This document shows positions 11,306 through 23,084 of a stretch of 64,000 nucleotides of DNA, in pieces. The DNA is from Terebella lapidaria (taxonomy: Eukaryota; Annelida; Polychaeta; Terebellida; Terebellidae): assembly GCA_949152475.1 (NCBI GenBank), contig OX424564.1, positions 23,434,165-23,498,164 on the forward strand, given 5' to 3'. Position 1 is the first letter of the stretch. The number at the start of each line of letters is the position of its first letter. Below the pieces are notes generated by a model. It worked only from the letters and a program-made list of their open reading frames with translations. It did no database searches and had not been told where the DNA came from. A program made the position numbers and the translations under genes.

Positions 11306-14300
11306 TCATTGATTTTCTCTCGTTGCTTCAATATGCTGTTCCCTCAACAGCATCCACCTTTCCATACCAGTGGATAACTTTTTGAGCGTCTGTCCCAGTT
11401 GGTAGGGGCTTTTCATGGAGGCATTGCGATGAAACCCTTCAAACGCAGAGTGTGCTCTTGGTGGACAGTAAGTGAACAAGGCCTCTTCTGTATTGGATCG
11501 AACAAGAGCCTCAACATCCTCCGATGAAACGTTGCATCGAGCTGCTATATGCTGTGACTCTGCTTGGGGTTCACCGTCCTACAAAGTAGACGCTTTAGAT
11601 CTGTTCTAAGGGTCCCAGCCATACGGCTGCAATGGGCTATCTGTTCTGGGGTGTACATGCCGTTTGACCTTTTGATCATCGCTGAAACCAGAGTAATCAC
11701 CAAATAAATCGTTATGGCATAAATAATTGAAGCATTGATTGACCAATTTCAAGTCATGAAAATTTAACTAGTACCTTTAAATGCTTTGTTCATGAATTCA
11801 TTTGTGAAATCTAGGCCAATGATACCCCCAGGGCGTCCGCTCATGTTGGCCACCCGGTTCCAGACAAACGCCTCCGTTTGATGGCCATTCAGGACTCCCC
11901 CAGCATCTGTAAATTTGCACATGCAGAAAACTACCCGAATGAAAAAGTATATATTTATTGGATAATGATGATTCTATATATATATAGATATTGCATAGAA
12001 ATATAAATAAAATTTACAAACTCGCAAGCAGTCTGTGTGCTATGCGGAGATACTTTGGGTGGCCGAAACGCCAGAAGTTGAGCACGTCCAGCCTCCAGTG
12101 TTGCATGATGACTGGGCCATCCCCAATGCGTACAGCATCACGGCGAACAATATGGTTGAGGCCCTGCCACAGGAGCTGCAGGCTATACTGCTGTACTCCA
12201 TCATCTGCTCCCTCCATCATCTCGCATCGCTCGCTGCAGTACCATACTCCTATACATTAATAATGTGTTTAAGATGAATCTCCAGAAATTGGAATTTAAT
12301 GTACTGTGTCAGTATAATTTTTACTGTAAATTTATTATTTCATGCAGAAAGATGGTCGCTCTACTATCCAGAATATGTAGAATGGAATATCATTTCAGAA
12401 TTACCAGACGTGTCTTCTTTTGGAGAAAGACATGCACGGTGGAACCACCTTTGCCTAGGCATTCTTCCTTGCGGTGGCACTGGATCATCCGTCCTCCTCT
12501 CCGCTCCCCACACACACAGTAGATGTGGGTCTCGTTATCCCTACACTGGGCACAAAACCAGTCACCACTTGGTGCCTCTGACAGTGGTGGGTCGACGCAA
12601 GAGATGTGGTACCATCCATTGGAACAAGTACGAGCGGAGCACTGCACCATTTCGTCTTCCTTGTCTGCAAATTTAAAGGGCCACTGAATGGGATTCGGCT
12701 TTTGGGGGATTTCCAATATTTTTCTCCCGACGCTTCTATTTATAGAACAAAACGTCAGATGACGTTTTTGGCCTGGGATCTCTGCCGACCGACCTGGGCT
12801 GATCTGAGCATTGGCTCGGTACAGATCATGGCTCAAAAACGTAATCTGACCTTTTGTTCTATAAATAGAAGCGTCGGGAGAAAAATATTGGAAATCCCCC
12901 AAAAGCCGAATCCCATACAGTGGCCCTTTAATATGTGATACAAAATATATAGGAGTTTCTGTCACCTCGTTTACATACTAGTATAGCGTAGGAGAATGCC
13001 ATTAACTCTGAATAGTGATATTTCAGTTCTGTACTCACAGCCTTAATATGATATATTATTATAAATAAAGGTGTTGAATGGGCTTTCCAGATTTATGATC
13101 AAGTGCTATCCATGTTTATTCATAACTATGAAATTTTACACTCATAAAATTTACTGAAATTTATTGATGGTATTGGAATCTACACTATTCCATTACACTA
13201 AATGCTACACTGCATTTGAATGTTACGTACCTGTTCTACAGCTGCAGAACGCAAGTGTGTCTGAAGCATTATAGATTGATACCTACATTCATACCACTGA
13301 GTCGGTGTCACTGCTGGCGGACGTTAAATCTGTCCCCGAGGATACCATCAACTCAGTAGCCTTCTGGCTATTGATTAGGTACTTATGTACTTGTCATATA
13401 TCTGTTCCATGGGGTTTGTTTCGGATTTCTAAAAAAATTTCATAGGTTGTTGGGCAGTTGTATACTAATTCCATCAGGTGTACAGTAGAAACAACTACAT
13501 TTAACACACTGTCTGCCCCTAATGACGCCAGTGTGTCTTTGGATAAACTATTTGGTCGGGCTTTGTTTCTATTGCAAAATGTTGTATTTTACGTTTGTTA
13601 TTGGCATCACCAAAATCTACTGTATTTGTGGTCATAGATTGATACCTACATTCATACCACTGAGTCGGTGTCACTGCTGGCGGACGTTAAATCTGTCCCC
13701 GAGGATACCATCAACTCAGTAGCCTTCTGGCTATTGATTAGGTACTTATGTACTTGTCATATATCTGTTCCATGGGGTTTGTTTCGGATTTCTTAAAAAA
13801 ATTTCATAGGTTGTTGGGCAGTTGTATACTAATTCCATCAGGTGTACAGTAGAAACAACTACATTTAACACACTGTCTGCCCCTAATGACACCAGTGTGT
13901 CTTTGGATAAACTATTTGGTCGGGCTTTGTTTCTATTGCAAAATGTTGTATTTTACGTTTGTTATTGGCATCACCAAAATCTACTGTATTTGTGGTTATA
14001 GATTGATACCTACATCCTGTCTGTCAATGGCATCAGCACTCTCATAGGCATGCTTTGCTGTGGCAAGCTCCTCAAAAGGAGTCTCTTGCAAAACCCTATC
14101 CACGATCCGTTGGCAGACATTCATGAGCCAGCGTTCCTGTGCTTTGTGGGAAGATGGTAAGTCAGGGGGTGTGTGCTCCAGACTGTCTAGTCCGTTGGCA
14201 GACATTCATGAGCCAGCGTTCCTGTGCTTTGTGGGAAGATGGTAAGTCAGGGGGTGTGTGCTCCAGACTGTCTAGTTTGAGCACTCCCATGTACAGTAGA

Positions 14301-17300
14301 AGGGTCATCCCCTTTGTGGTCAACTAAAGGAACAATGTAGATATACAAATTAAGGGATAAAAACTGGTTTGCCATGACGTTTGTCACTTTTGTGACGATT
14401 CAGTTGTGTCTTACTTGATTTCCATATGTTTTTGAGCTGGAATATCGCTTATTTTGATTTCGAAGTGAATGAAGCTGCAAAGTTTTTAACCTGGGAAAGG
14501 CCCACAGTTTCGGTCCGGAAAGAAAAGGATCCATGAAATAGCTATGACAACGCACGTGCAGAAGCGCATATTACGTAAACAAAACAACGACGTCATGGCA
14601 ACCAGCAGCCGGAGACCGGCTTTGGCTGCTCAAACATTGCCATATCGTGCATTTGGATGTTCATGCCATGTTATAATGAATATTAGTGTGCCCAAAGGAA
14701 ACATGCTTATTTGATTGTGATGGGAATATGATATATCCTGCACTTGTGAAATGTTACATCCATATTGATGGAACGTTTGAAAAGTACGGTGTTACTACAC
14801 ATAGCAAACCTCCAAGAGATCCCACACGTGTTGCAAATGTGTCATGACGGGAAGAGTCGCGTTCGTTCTGTTGAAGAAAAGTCGTATTTGGGCCAATGTT
14901 CCAACATCTGCCTGGCTACCAGGGTCACACAGAGACTTCATGGTGTCCTGCAAACGATATATGTCTCAGTATTATCCATATACATGTATGTTATGAAATT
15001 GCACTGGAACATAGATAAATACAATGTAGATTCTGATGCTCAAACCAGGAATTACATCCATTCCTATGAATTTACAAGCATACAACACCAGATCCCAGAT
15101 AAACATACAACAACACCAGATGACTGGTTAAATCACAGGGCAAATCAATTTATAAATTATTCCTGTATCCATCTGCAAAATATTGTATATTGTGTATTCA
15201 CCTCTAAGAGTAGGCCTTCTTTTCGAAACTCCTGAGCACTTTCGGTGTAGCAGCCTAGATCATGGGATGATGCTCTGAACGTTGTGCGTGCCTTCTTCGC
15301 TTTGATTATTCCCTCGATTGTGAGCGCATCGCCATTGCAGGCAGTCTGCAGTGGAGCATCATTGACGATGGGGACATACTGTCGCAGGTGATCCAGGACC
15401 TGCAGCACACCTCCAGTATCCGATGGGTTTACATCCAAAACTCCAAGGTTACACACTACCGACTTCTTGGTCATCTCTTCCCAATATTTGTGTCTGGCCA
15501 GTCGGGGCTTGAGGTGTTTCAGGGCTGGCACAAATTCCACCATTATGTTCCAAACGGTAAGACAAAGACGTTGTCTGTGCTCCTGAAGATCCTGGGGGCT
15601 TGGGAGGAATGCTTCAGCTGGCAGCTCGGTCGGACGTACAGGAAGTGCTGGAGTCACATCTTTAGGTATAACCCTATCTTTGCAGGCTAACATCAGAGTG
15701 AAGATGTGGAATGATTTCTTGCGCTAAAGTGTGCGATGTTTCTGTGAAGCCTTGAACTGCACGTTTTCGAACGTTAGCGAAAACCCTGCTATCGTTGAGG
15801 CATCTACGCTTTCTTCCACAAAAAGACGACGTGCGGGATTCTTCGAAACTTCCAGTTGAAATAGAGACGTATAAAATATAACTTTAAATAAATTGGAAAA
15901 CGGGCACCATATAGGTGAAAGTCATTTTACAGTGAAACATAGGGTACATTCGGAGCTTTAATGCCAAAAATAGTATACAATTTTTTCTTTCTCTGCTTTC
16001 CAATCTGTGACCTTTCTGTCATGATACTTTGTGACGACATCGATGACACAACGTGCAGCATTTGCTCCACAGCTTATGGACAGATAGTTCATGGCGTAGA
16101 ACACTGCTTGGCTGACGCCCTAACATTGAAGGTGCAAACCTATGGACGACTGTGTGAATGGAGAAGCATTCCGGTGATTACGCCGATTCGTGCATTGTAC
16201 TTAGCGTCGGTATCTCTTTCATTTTGGATCCTGCAAGTAAAATATTAGTGCACTTCAGTTACAGATAGAGTGTCTCTTGCGATAATATCAAAACATGACA
16301 TGAAAATGATATTGATAAAAGCATAGGATTGTTGTATGATATTTTTATGCCCAAGGTCCAAATTATTTCTGTAACAAATAAGGAAAGTACATCCCATCCA
16401 TTCGTCTGTGGCCCTAAACGCGTTCTCATTAGGTAATGAACAGGGAGCAATTGCTAGCAAATCAAGGAGAAAATCACAGACTGGACGCAATAATACAAAA
16501 TACAGGGGTTTTACTATCTTTTGAACTTGCATCAAGCTGAATATACCCTTAAGCCCGTTGTGAAAGTGGGCACCCGAGATTGTCTGGTGAACATCCGTGC
16601 GCCCACGATTCTTGGATGAAATGGAGTACATCTGAAATATTTGGACGTGACCACGAAAAGGTTACTGAGACTTGGCCTGTATAAACCAACTGTTCACAGC
16701 GACCAGTATTGACAGTCGGTGGCATAGGTTTCACATCTTTATTGCTCACGAAGACATGAAAATCTGTGACACGCACTGTGTCCACAGAAGCATGTGACAA
16801 TCATGCTCATGTCACTTTTCTCCAGCCATTTACTACACAGAATTCACAGCCTCGCTCTTCAAATCCACATATATTGTGCAGCTCAAATACCAGGAAAAAT
16901 CTACAAAACACACAAAAGTAAGTAATGCCCAAGGGAAATATGGCAGATGTCGGGCATGCTATACAGGACTCTGGGCCGGCCATGATGCTTGTTACCACAT
17001 TCCAAGTGCCGGACACATTATACGTGACTGAGTATGCCTCTAGGCTAACTTCCATGTGTACCTGATACTTGCGGCATAAACGGTGCCCGATATTTGCAAG
17101 CGAGAGCGAGGGTGTGACGTCATGGCCAATGATACAGTATAGTGGAGTGAGAAAAGAACATTGCGTCTCCAAGGAGATGCACGAGCTTTGAATGTGAAGC
17201 AGCCAAAACAGGTAGATATATGGAGCACGATAGCGGCCTAAATTCCTATCGCAATCTTTGGACAAAAACAACACATAAACACCTTCTTACAATGTTAGTG

Positions 17301-19305
17301 GCCAACATGATCCGCCCTGGCCCAAAAGCTCCCGAAACACGACTGAAGCGGAACCAAAAGGAAGCAAGGTGAGCGGTGTCCAGAAATTGCGACGCAACAA
17401 GGCAAGAGCTTGAGGGTCTGTTTTGGGAGAATGGGGCACGAAGACAGGGCTACCAGACTACATTGTAACACTCCTAGAGTTGTGAATAAACTCTAATGAT
17501 AAGCAAGCTAAAATTTTGGACGAGATGTTGCAGAAAGGATGATGACCTGGGAAGGTCATCCGCCGAAAGAGAGGGCATGCCGGATGTTTGGAATCTAATT
17601 AATCTTTGAATTTAGGCATTTTCATCGAAAAGTATTAATAGCTCTAAAAAGGATGCTGGATGCCCTCGCCAACTGGCGTCATGGACCTGCGAGGATCCGG
17701 GCAGGGCGGTGCCGCAGGGAGTGATGACAGCACCGCCACCATGTCCAGACGGTGACGAGGCTAGTATCCAGCCTTCATCCATTTTCTCGTCATCCTTCTT
17801 CAGAGTAGACAATGACCTCCACTCCCTGAGGGGAGGCGTTAGAGCAAATTCTCCATGGGGAGGAGGCGGCAACCCTGGCGGAGGTCGCTGGCGCTTGGTG
17901 GGTGACCCCTGTGATGTTGGCCCTGGTGGGGCTACTGTGGCGAACATCTTGACCCAATCCTGGATGCACTCCTTGCCGCTGGTCCGCTCGCCCCATTTTC
18001 TGTCCAAAATAGGATACAGCGCCAGCTCCAGAGCTGCATTTAAGCATCATGTTTTGACTTCTCCAAGGGCGGACGACATAGGGTCATCCATGCCCTCTCG
18101 CAGGCGAGTCTGAGCAGCCTCAGCATCGCGTAGGCGACACCGAAGTTTTCCTAAGCCCGGAGTATCTGCACTTCCGCTTCCATCTCAGCAGAGAAGGAAC
18201 TTTGCTGCAACTTGGCAGCCTTAGCATTGGCCATTCCTTTGCGGAAAGCCTGCTGCTTGAGGTCAGTCGCCAGAATCTGGTAGCTAATATGGCTACGCCG
18301 GGTACCTTCTATCAGTCCCTTGTTGTGTGCTAGGGTGAACGTGACATGGGAGGCCTCTGCTCGGTGCCTTCTAGAGTAGCTTTTCCATCTCTGCTAGGTA
18401 CTCCATGGCGCGAATGAGCCTGACTTGCCAGGGTTGATCCCAGGGGCACTCATACCGTGCAGGTCACTAATGACCCGAGGTACCGGCAGATTGGCCAGCG
18501 CTGGATCAGACGGCACACGCTCCTGACAATGTCATTGATGATCTACCACCTGGCCTACGCACTCGCGAAAAGTGTCATAGGCCCAAGCAGTGTCGAAGCA
18601 GTACTGTCTGAGAATCTTCTCGATCTTTTCGGATGGAGGACTGGCAGAATACAACCGTCCTGCAAATACTGTACACGATCATTACAACAGAAGCAAGTAT
18701 TACCGTTTGCTTCCTTTTCGTCCTTTCAACACTTGAGAAGACAGCTTCTTCTTTGATGACATCACAGCCTCCACAACTCTGCCAAATAATGGCATCTTCT
18801 CTTCCACCTCGGTCATAACATTTGCCCAGTTGAAGGCAACCAGGTTTTCCTCTTTGACATCGTTAGTCAGGGTAGTTATTCGCTTGCTGGCATTTTTGCC
18901 AGTGACCCTTGCAAATTCTGTCTTGAGTTCCGAGAACGTCACCGCATTAAACGCATCCCTGGCAGATTCGCTGGAGGCAATCAAGAGCCTGAAGCAAGCC
19001 ACGTACTTGCTATTCTGTAGGCAAGTACAGGCCCTTTCCCGGAAACCTATCTCAGATGTGCTAGGCTGACATGTTAGAGTATCCGTGGGGACTGGAGCTG
19101 TGGGTGGAGTGTTTTTGTAATCGGCAGTTTTATTTTTAAAACCAGGTAACGGGGATTCTGCTTGGCGCTTCAAATTGTCCCTATGTGATACAAAGTTATC
19201 TGCACTGTCTGAAGCTACCCTTGACTCTGGCGTGCCAAACGACTTCCTCGTATTGGTTTTTTTGTTCAGGTATGTTTTGTGTTTTGAAATGCACACACAA
19301 GACAA
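11306..19305 (-). CDS. DUF6589-type protein with PHD zinc fingers, candidate transposase, decaying
   Basis: Exons recognised on the minus strand: 19305-18704 (N-terminal block with FNWANVMTEVEEKMPLFGRV), 15686-15202 (PAEAFLPSPQDL ... CNGDALTIEGI), 14947-14810 (GTLAQIRLFFNRTNA), 14323-14014 (HKAQERWLMNVCQRIVDRVL), 12664-12365 (two PHD fingers: CSARTCSNGWYHISC ... WFCAQC, then YCVCGERRGGRMIQC), 12233-12022 (GDGPVIMQHWRLDVLNF), 11906-11775 (GRPGGIIGLDFTNEFMNKAF) and 11681-11306. The order fits the uncharacterised DUF6589 family; exons between 15.7 and 18.7 kb were not found. Damage: a one-base shift in the second PHD finger before WFHRAC, an 85-bp tandem duplication in the 14.0-14.3-kb exon, and a frame change in the last exon. 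PHD fingers usually bind histone tails. The invariant acids (GD, GDG, LD..NE) suggest an RNase H-like nuclease, which is inference only. Confidence 0.72.
12677..12927. mobile_element. TTAA-flanked foldback MITE
   Basis: A 251-bp element lies between TTAA copies at 12673-12676 and 12928-12931. Its ends (AGGGCCACTGAATGGGATTC and the inverted AGGGCCACTGTATGGGATTC) open arms of about 110 bp that are nearly perfect inverted repeats, leaving a short spacer. TTAA targeting is typical of piggyBac and Kolobok elements. It sits in the intron just upstream of the PHD exon, only nine bases from the 3' splice site. Confidence 0.88.
13270..14014 (-). repeat. ~364-bp satellite, two units plus a partial third
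   Basis: Two almost identical units start at about 13270 and 13634, and a short third start runs to the exon edge at 14014. The same unit occurs inverted at 45720-46685 and 55976-56700. Landmarks are CTAATTCCATCAGGTGTACA, TGGGCAGTTGTATAC and CCCCGAGGATACCATCAACT. The array abuts the 14.0-kb exon of the DUF6589 gene. Confidence 0.92.
14107..14276. repeat. 85-bp tandem duplication inside an exon
   Basis: The block beginning CCGTTGGCAGACATTCATGA at 14107 is repeated at 14192 and continues identically to CAGACTGTCTAGT. It duplicates coding sequence of the DUF6589-type exon by a length that is not a multiple of three, so it breaks that frame. Confidence 0.9.
15690..17600. other. Interior of the large element without recognised exons
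   Basis: The middle exons of the DUF6589-type gene should lie here, but I could not match any frame to the family with confidence. Minus-strand frames at 17274-16807 and 16800-16549 are open but contain no familiar motif. Confidence 0.35.
17612..18640 (-). pseudogene. Broken coding-like stretch of unknown identity
   Basis: The minus strand between about 18640 and 17612 reads as protein-like sequence in pieces: an alanine/glutamine-rich helical part (DLKQQAFRKGMANAKAAKLQ) and a proline-rich part (KRQRPPPGLPPPPHGEF), interrupted by several stops. The stretch is richer in G+C than its neighbours. I do not recognise the family. It could be a captured host fragment or a further gene of the surrounding element; it lies in the gap between two DUF6589-type exons on the same strand. 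Confidence 0.35.
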
Positions 19306-19417
19306 GCAGTGTATGGTGACGACAGTTTACTTAGTTTGACCCTGTTATACCCTTTCGATGTTTTGGTAAACTGTGTGTTGCATGATGCACGCACTCGATC
19401 CATTTTCAATCAAAATC

Positions 19418-19940
19418 CACGTGTTTTGCCTTGCCTGGCAATCAAACTGGAGGTGACTAAAAATATGGAACCCTGCACCTGAATCCGGATTTTGTGCCAA
19501 CATTACTGAATGGTAAAACAAACTCTTTTATATAATAAAAAGACTGTTGTGTAGAGTATAATTTTATTTTCATGTCTAAATGCAAAAACGGTATTTAAAT
19601 TTTATTATCATGTAGTTTTCGCACTGAATATGTTTTTGGACCAATGAGCAAGCGGCATCCTGGGCTGACAATTTTTCGGATGTTTGAGAAGTTTTCAGTG
19701 TGGCGGTTTATTGTTGATTTCTGTGATGGAATAGACATATGCACCAAAGTAAGGTTCCTACATTTAAAAATGGATTATATTTTATATAATTTCGTTGCAC
19801 TTGTAGTGTCTACTTGAATTCTGTGAGACCTACATCGAGTCAAAGTGTTGGGCGATATTGGGGTGGATGTTCATGAAGTGGCAACTGTCAATGTCAGCTT
19901 GTTAAAACGTCCACACAGAGTTCCGGGGGGGGGGGGGGGG
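19418..19940 (-). repeat. Right terminal inverted repeat
   Basis: An uninterrupted arm matching the split left arm. It ends in a run of about 18 G. The DUF6589-type reading frame begins about 110 bp inside it. Confidence 0.78.
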
Positions 19941-20919
19941 CTACTAGTGGGGCAGGAAATGCTCACTCTCTCCGGAACACCTGATTTCACCTCCTAATGG
20001 CCATTTTGTGGGTTCATGAGTTTCCCTGTCATTTTTGTTTTCTCACACTTCGTATGCCTGATATGACTTTCTGTCCCCGGACTATGATATTGGATAACGG
20101 ACCCAGTTTTGTTTGCTCGGAATACTTAATACTGTGTATTGATTCCACGTCTATCCAAATTGTCACAAAATATAAATTAAAATCAATATTGAATCATGAC
20201 ACAAATTAGTGGGTTTGATGCGACCCGCTTTCTCTTTCTGGACAGAGACCTATGTGTACAAGCACACTTGTTAAATACCAGACAGTCAGATATTCTGTTC
20301 TTTTTTAGCAGCACCACAGGGGCGTATCTAGAAATCTCAGAACGAAGCGAGGCACAGCGCAGCGAATCCCAAGCGGCGGGGGTCTGTGGCCCACTCAAGG
20401 GCCCCAGAAGCCAAACGCTTTTTGGCGTTTGCTGGTGCATTCTAGCCCTATTTTGGGTACACGTTACCCTTAACAACTCAACAGTTATGACTACAAGTAC
20501 AACCAGTTTTACAATTTAATATTTAGACACTAGTATGCATTCAGATGTGATTTGACATAAACCATAAAATATGCATGTGAAAATTCAATTCATTTTCGTA
20601 GATGAATTATCAAAGGGCGAGTATAAATTTTATGTGAATTTCTTTCAACATAAGTCAGAGAACACAATAAGTTGTTCCTTATGTATACAGATACTGACAT
20701 GCATATTTATTTTCAATTACTTGGCAATAATGGTGGCACTCCTTTTTAGTAATACATAACATACACGTGTATGGTCCACTATAAACATGTTAAAACGTGC
20801 TTTTGTATTTTCCGCCAATTGAGTATCCGAAATACATGAAACTCCGCAAGTTCGGCGGGCTTTTTATATGGCAGGAGCGGCCGGCAACTATTATAAATCT
20901 CCGCAAGAAAGTTTTGATT

Positions 20920-21225
20920 AAGGAATAATGTATAGATTTGGAGTAATTGTCGCACAATAATCTTCGAGGGCAAGGTGATAAGGTCCCGAGACGCCGAGGG
21001 CTATATCACCTGTCCCGAGATGTCAATGTGGCGGTTTTTTGGCAGAAAATTATGACAAATCTATACATTATTTAAGGAATAATGTATAGATTTGGAGTAA
21101 TTGTCGCATAATAAACTTCGAGGGCAAGGTGATAAGATCCCGAGACGCCGAAGGCGTCGAGGGCTATATCACCTGTCCCGAGAAGTTTATTTTGCAGACA
21201 ATTACGACAAATCTATACATTATTT
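20920..21225. mobile_element. Pair of adjacent foldback MITEs
   Basis: Two head-to-tail units (about 20920-21073 and 21074-21225). Each opens with GGAATAATGTATAGATTTG and closes with the inverted ACAAATCTATACATTATT. Both contain GAGGGCAAGGTGATAAG and GGGCTATATCACCTGTCCCG. Each unit can form a long hairpin. Confidence 0.8.
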
Positions 21226-21228
21226 CTA

Positions 21229-21619
21229 TTCTAACATGGTAAATGATTGTTAGGAAAAAACGTTACCATGGCTACACATGTTTGTTGCGGTCATGACGTT
21301 TTTGTACAACGTTGCTCTTGGAAACGTAAATCTGATATAGGCCCTAGGGCCGTATATCAACTGATATAACACCTTTTGAAATGACTGAAATGCTAAGAGC
21401 CCTCTGACGTCACCATGTTAGAATTCTATTCTAACACGGTAAATGATTGTTAGGAAATAAACGTTACCATGGCTACACACGTTTGTTGTGGTCATGAGGT
21501 TTTTGTAGGCCGTTGCTCCTGGAAACGAAATCTGATATAGGCCCTAGGGCCGTATATCAACTGATATAACACCTTTTGAATGACTGAAATGCTAAGAGCC
21601 GTCTGACGTCATGTTAGAA
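21229..21619. mobile_element. Tandem pair of ~195-bp inverted-end elements
   Basis: Units at 21229-21423 and 21429-21619 both run from TTCTAACAYGG to CATGTTAGAA, so the ends are short inverted repeats. The units are about 90% alike, sharing AGGCCCTAGGGCCGTATATC and GCTAAGAGCC. Such dimers usually arise by insertion of one copy beside another or by unequal exchange. Confidence 0.78.
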
Positions 21620-21827
21620 TGAAATTCCGTAACTTTTGTAATATTGATAATGCAAATTTTTATAGGACGTATGTTACTAGTATATGCTTTATTATTGGTG
21701 CAGGGAGGGACAGGGGCACAGTCTTTCTAAAGAGGGGGCATAGACATCATTGTGTCTGAAAGCGGGGGGGGGGGGGGGGGGGGGACGTGTCCATTGTGCC
21801 CCCACCCCTCACCTAGATACGCCTATG

Positions 21828-22230
21828 CACCATGCCGCTTAATATATACCTTGTTTCCCGAGACATGCATAGCAACTTAACCACATCTGGTTTCGCTAAT
21901 TAAAAATTTGGTATACGTGTAAAAATTTTGAAAGTTATTTCACATCACATCTACAAACAGATGTTTTATCTCAAGGCCATTGGTACAATATGGCATAGTC
22001 TGTACTACCTTTTTTTCCATATCAGATAATGCGTTCTGTCAGTGTCCAGGTTTGTTAATGAACGTCTACAGGTGCTACACGATGCAGCAGGAAAGGTTCA
22101 TTTAACAGTTAGGTACAAGTGCATTGTACTTTGATAAAAATTACATAAAAATACTTATGTTCAATGTATTGTGGTTTCTGATTATTTGCTATGAGTGAAG
22201 GTTAGGTGACCTGAACACTTAGGTATGAGA
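21828..22230. other. Intergenic, nothing recognised
   Basis: AT-rich DNA with no open frame or repeat structure that I can support. Confidence 0.4.
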
Positions 22231-22239
22231 ACATATGGA

Positions 22240-22610
22240 GTTGAGAATAAGTAATGCTATTTGGGACATTTTTGCCGAATCGTCGAAGATTAAAAATGGC
22301 GGCCACACACAGACCGGCGATTTAAGGGCAACCAACTCATACACATCACAGAAGTTATCTTTTGAAACAAAAATTTGGAATCTGTCTGAACAGTTTTTGA
22401 CAAAATGGCCGTCAAAGTCCTAGAGTGGCCGTTTCTCGTCGAAAAATGGCCGCCATTCTGGAAAAAGCGAAAATAAAACAGAAAAAACACGTCCTTATTG
22501 AACAGGTATATTTGCACAAAGCTTAAGAGATTAATGTTACAGTCCGTCTGGACGGCTAGACGGACGGACGACTGGACGGACGAATGTGATATTATCGCCT
22601 CATTGTGTGT
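22240..22610 (+). repeat. Diverged relative of the right part of the 23.1-24.6-kb element
   Basis: Shares in order with 24270-24600: a stretch on CATCACAGAAGT, GAACAGTTTTTGACAAAATGGCC / GAACAGATTTTGAGAAAATGGCC, TCGTCGAAAA(A)TGGCCGCCATT, and a terminal GGACGGACGAC-type tract. This marks a second, older copy of the same repeat family. Confidence 0.65.
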
Positions 22611-23084
22611 TTTCAAGAACTTTTCAAGGACTCCAGGAACCCGGGTTCTTGTCCGTTGAGCCTTGTCCGTTGTTCATATCACATATTGTGGTAAATAACG
22701 CACAATGTGTGGGTTTCTGACATGAGAATTGCTATCTTGAGAAGACTTTCTGATGTATTTCAGTCAATTCAGAAGGCTGATACTTGTCACACTCAGAATG
22801 TTCACGAAGGATGCAATAAGAGTCAAGTTCTGTCGTGGGGTGAGCGTGGTATTCCATCATTGAACAACTTGGCTCGATCTCACATAAATACCGACAAGTA
22901 ATGCGAGAGAGGAAGTGACGTTTCTGCATGGGTTGGCCTAAGGTTACAGAGCAATGTTCCTGAGAAACAGAGTATTGTTCAGGTGCGGTATCAAACGGAG
23001 GTCGGATAAGTTTCTGAGCTGAAAACAAAATATATAAAAAAAATATACAAATAGCCAAAAAAAATTAGGCCAAAGGCCAAAGAT

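Larger units (their letters stand above)
4420..19940. mobile_element. 15.5-kb inverted-repeat element carrying RecQ-like helicase and DUF6589/PHD genes
   Basis: Inverted repeats of about 0.5 kb bound this stretch. The left arm (4420-4756 plus 5496-5700, split by a LINE insertion) matches the reverse complement of 19418-19940. Shared landmarks are a CCGGGGGG outer tract, ACCAATGAGCAAGCGGCATC, CATATGCACCAAAGTAAGGT and AATCCGGATTTTGTGCCAAC. The plus-strand RecQ-like gene starts just inside the left arm and the minus-strand DUF6589-type gene just inside the right arm, so they converge at about 11.1-11.3 kb. This is the layout of a large DNA transposon whose ends could hold promoters. The arms differ at perhaps a tenth of positions by eye, both genes are damaged and later elements have landed inside, so the copy is old. 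No secure target duplication was found; CTA lies next to each end but is too short to count. Confidence 0.7.
20317..21827. mobile_element. hAT-like nonautonomous element with nested MITEs
   Basis: The left end CAGGGGCGTATCTAG and the reverse complement of the right end CATAGGCGTATCTAGG are imperfect inverted repeats of a type common in invertebrate hAT-derived repeats. GCACCA occurs beside both ends and may be what remains of an 8-bp target duplication. Two other repeat pairs (20920-21225 and 21229-21619) lie inside. There is no transposase ORF. Confidence 0.55.

Noticed and set aside
13522-13722. Short frames in the 364-bp satellite, also at 46080-46668 and 56095-56644
   Set aside because: The same short frame recurs because the satellite recurs; the copies carry no conserved start or selection signal.
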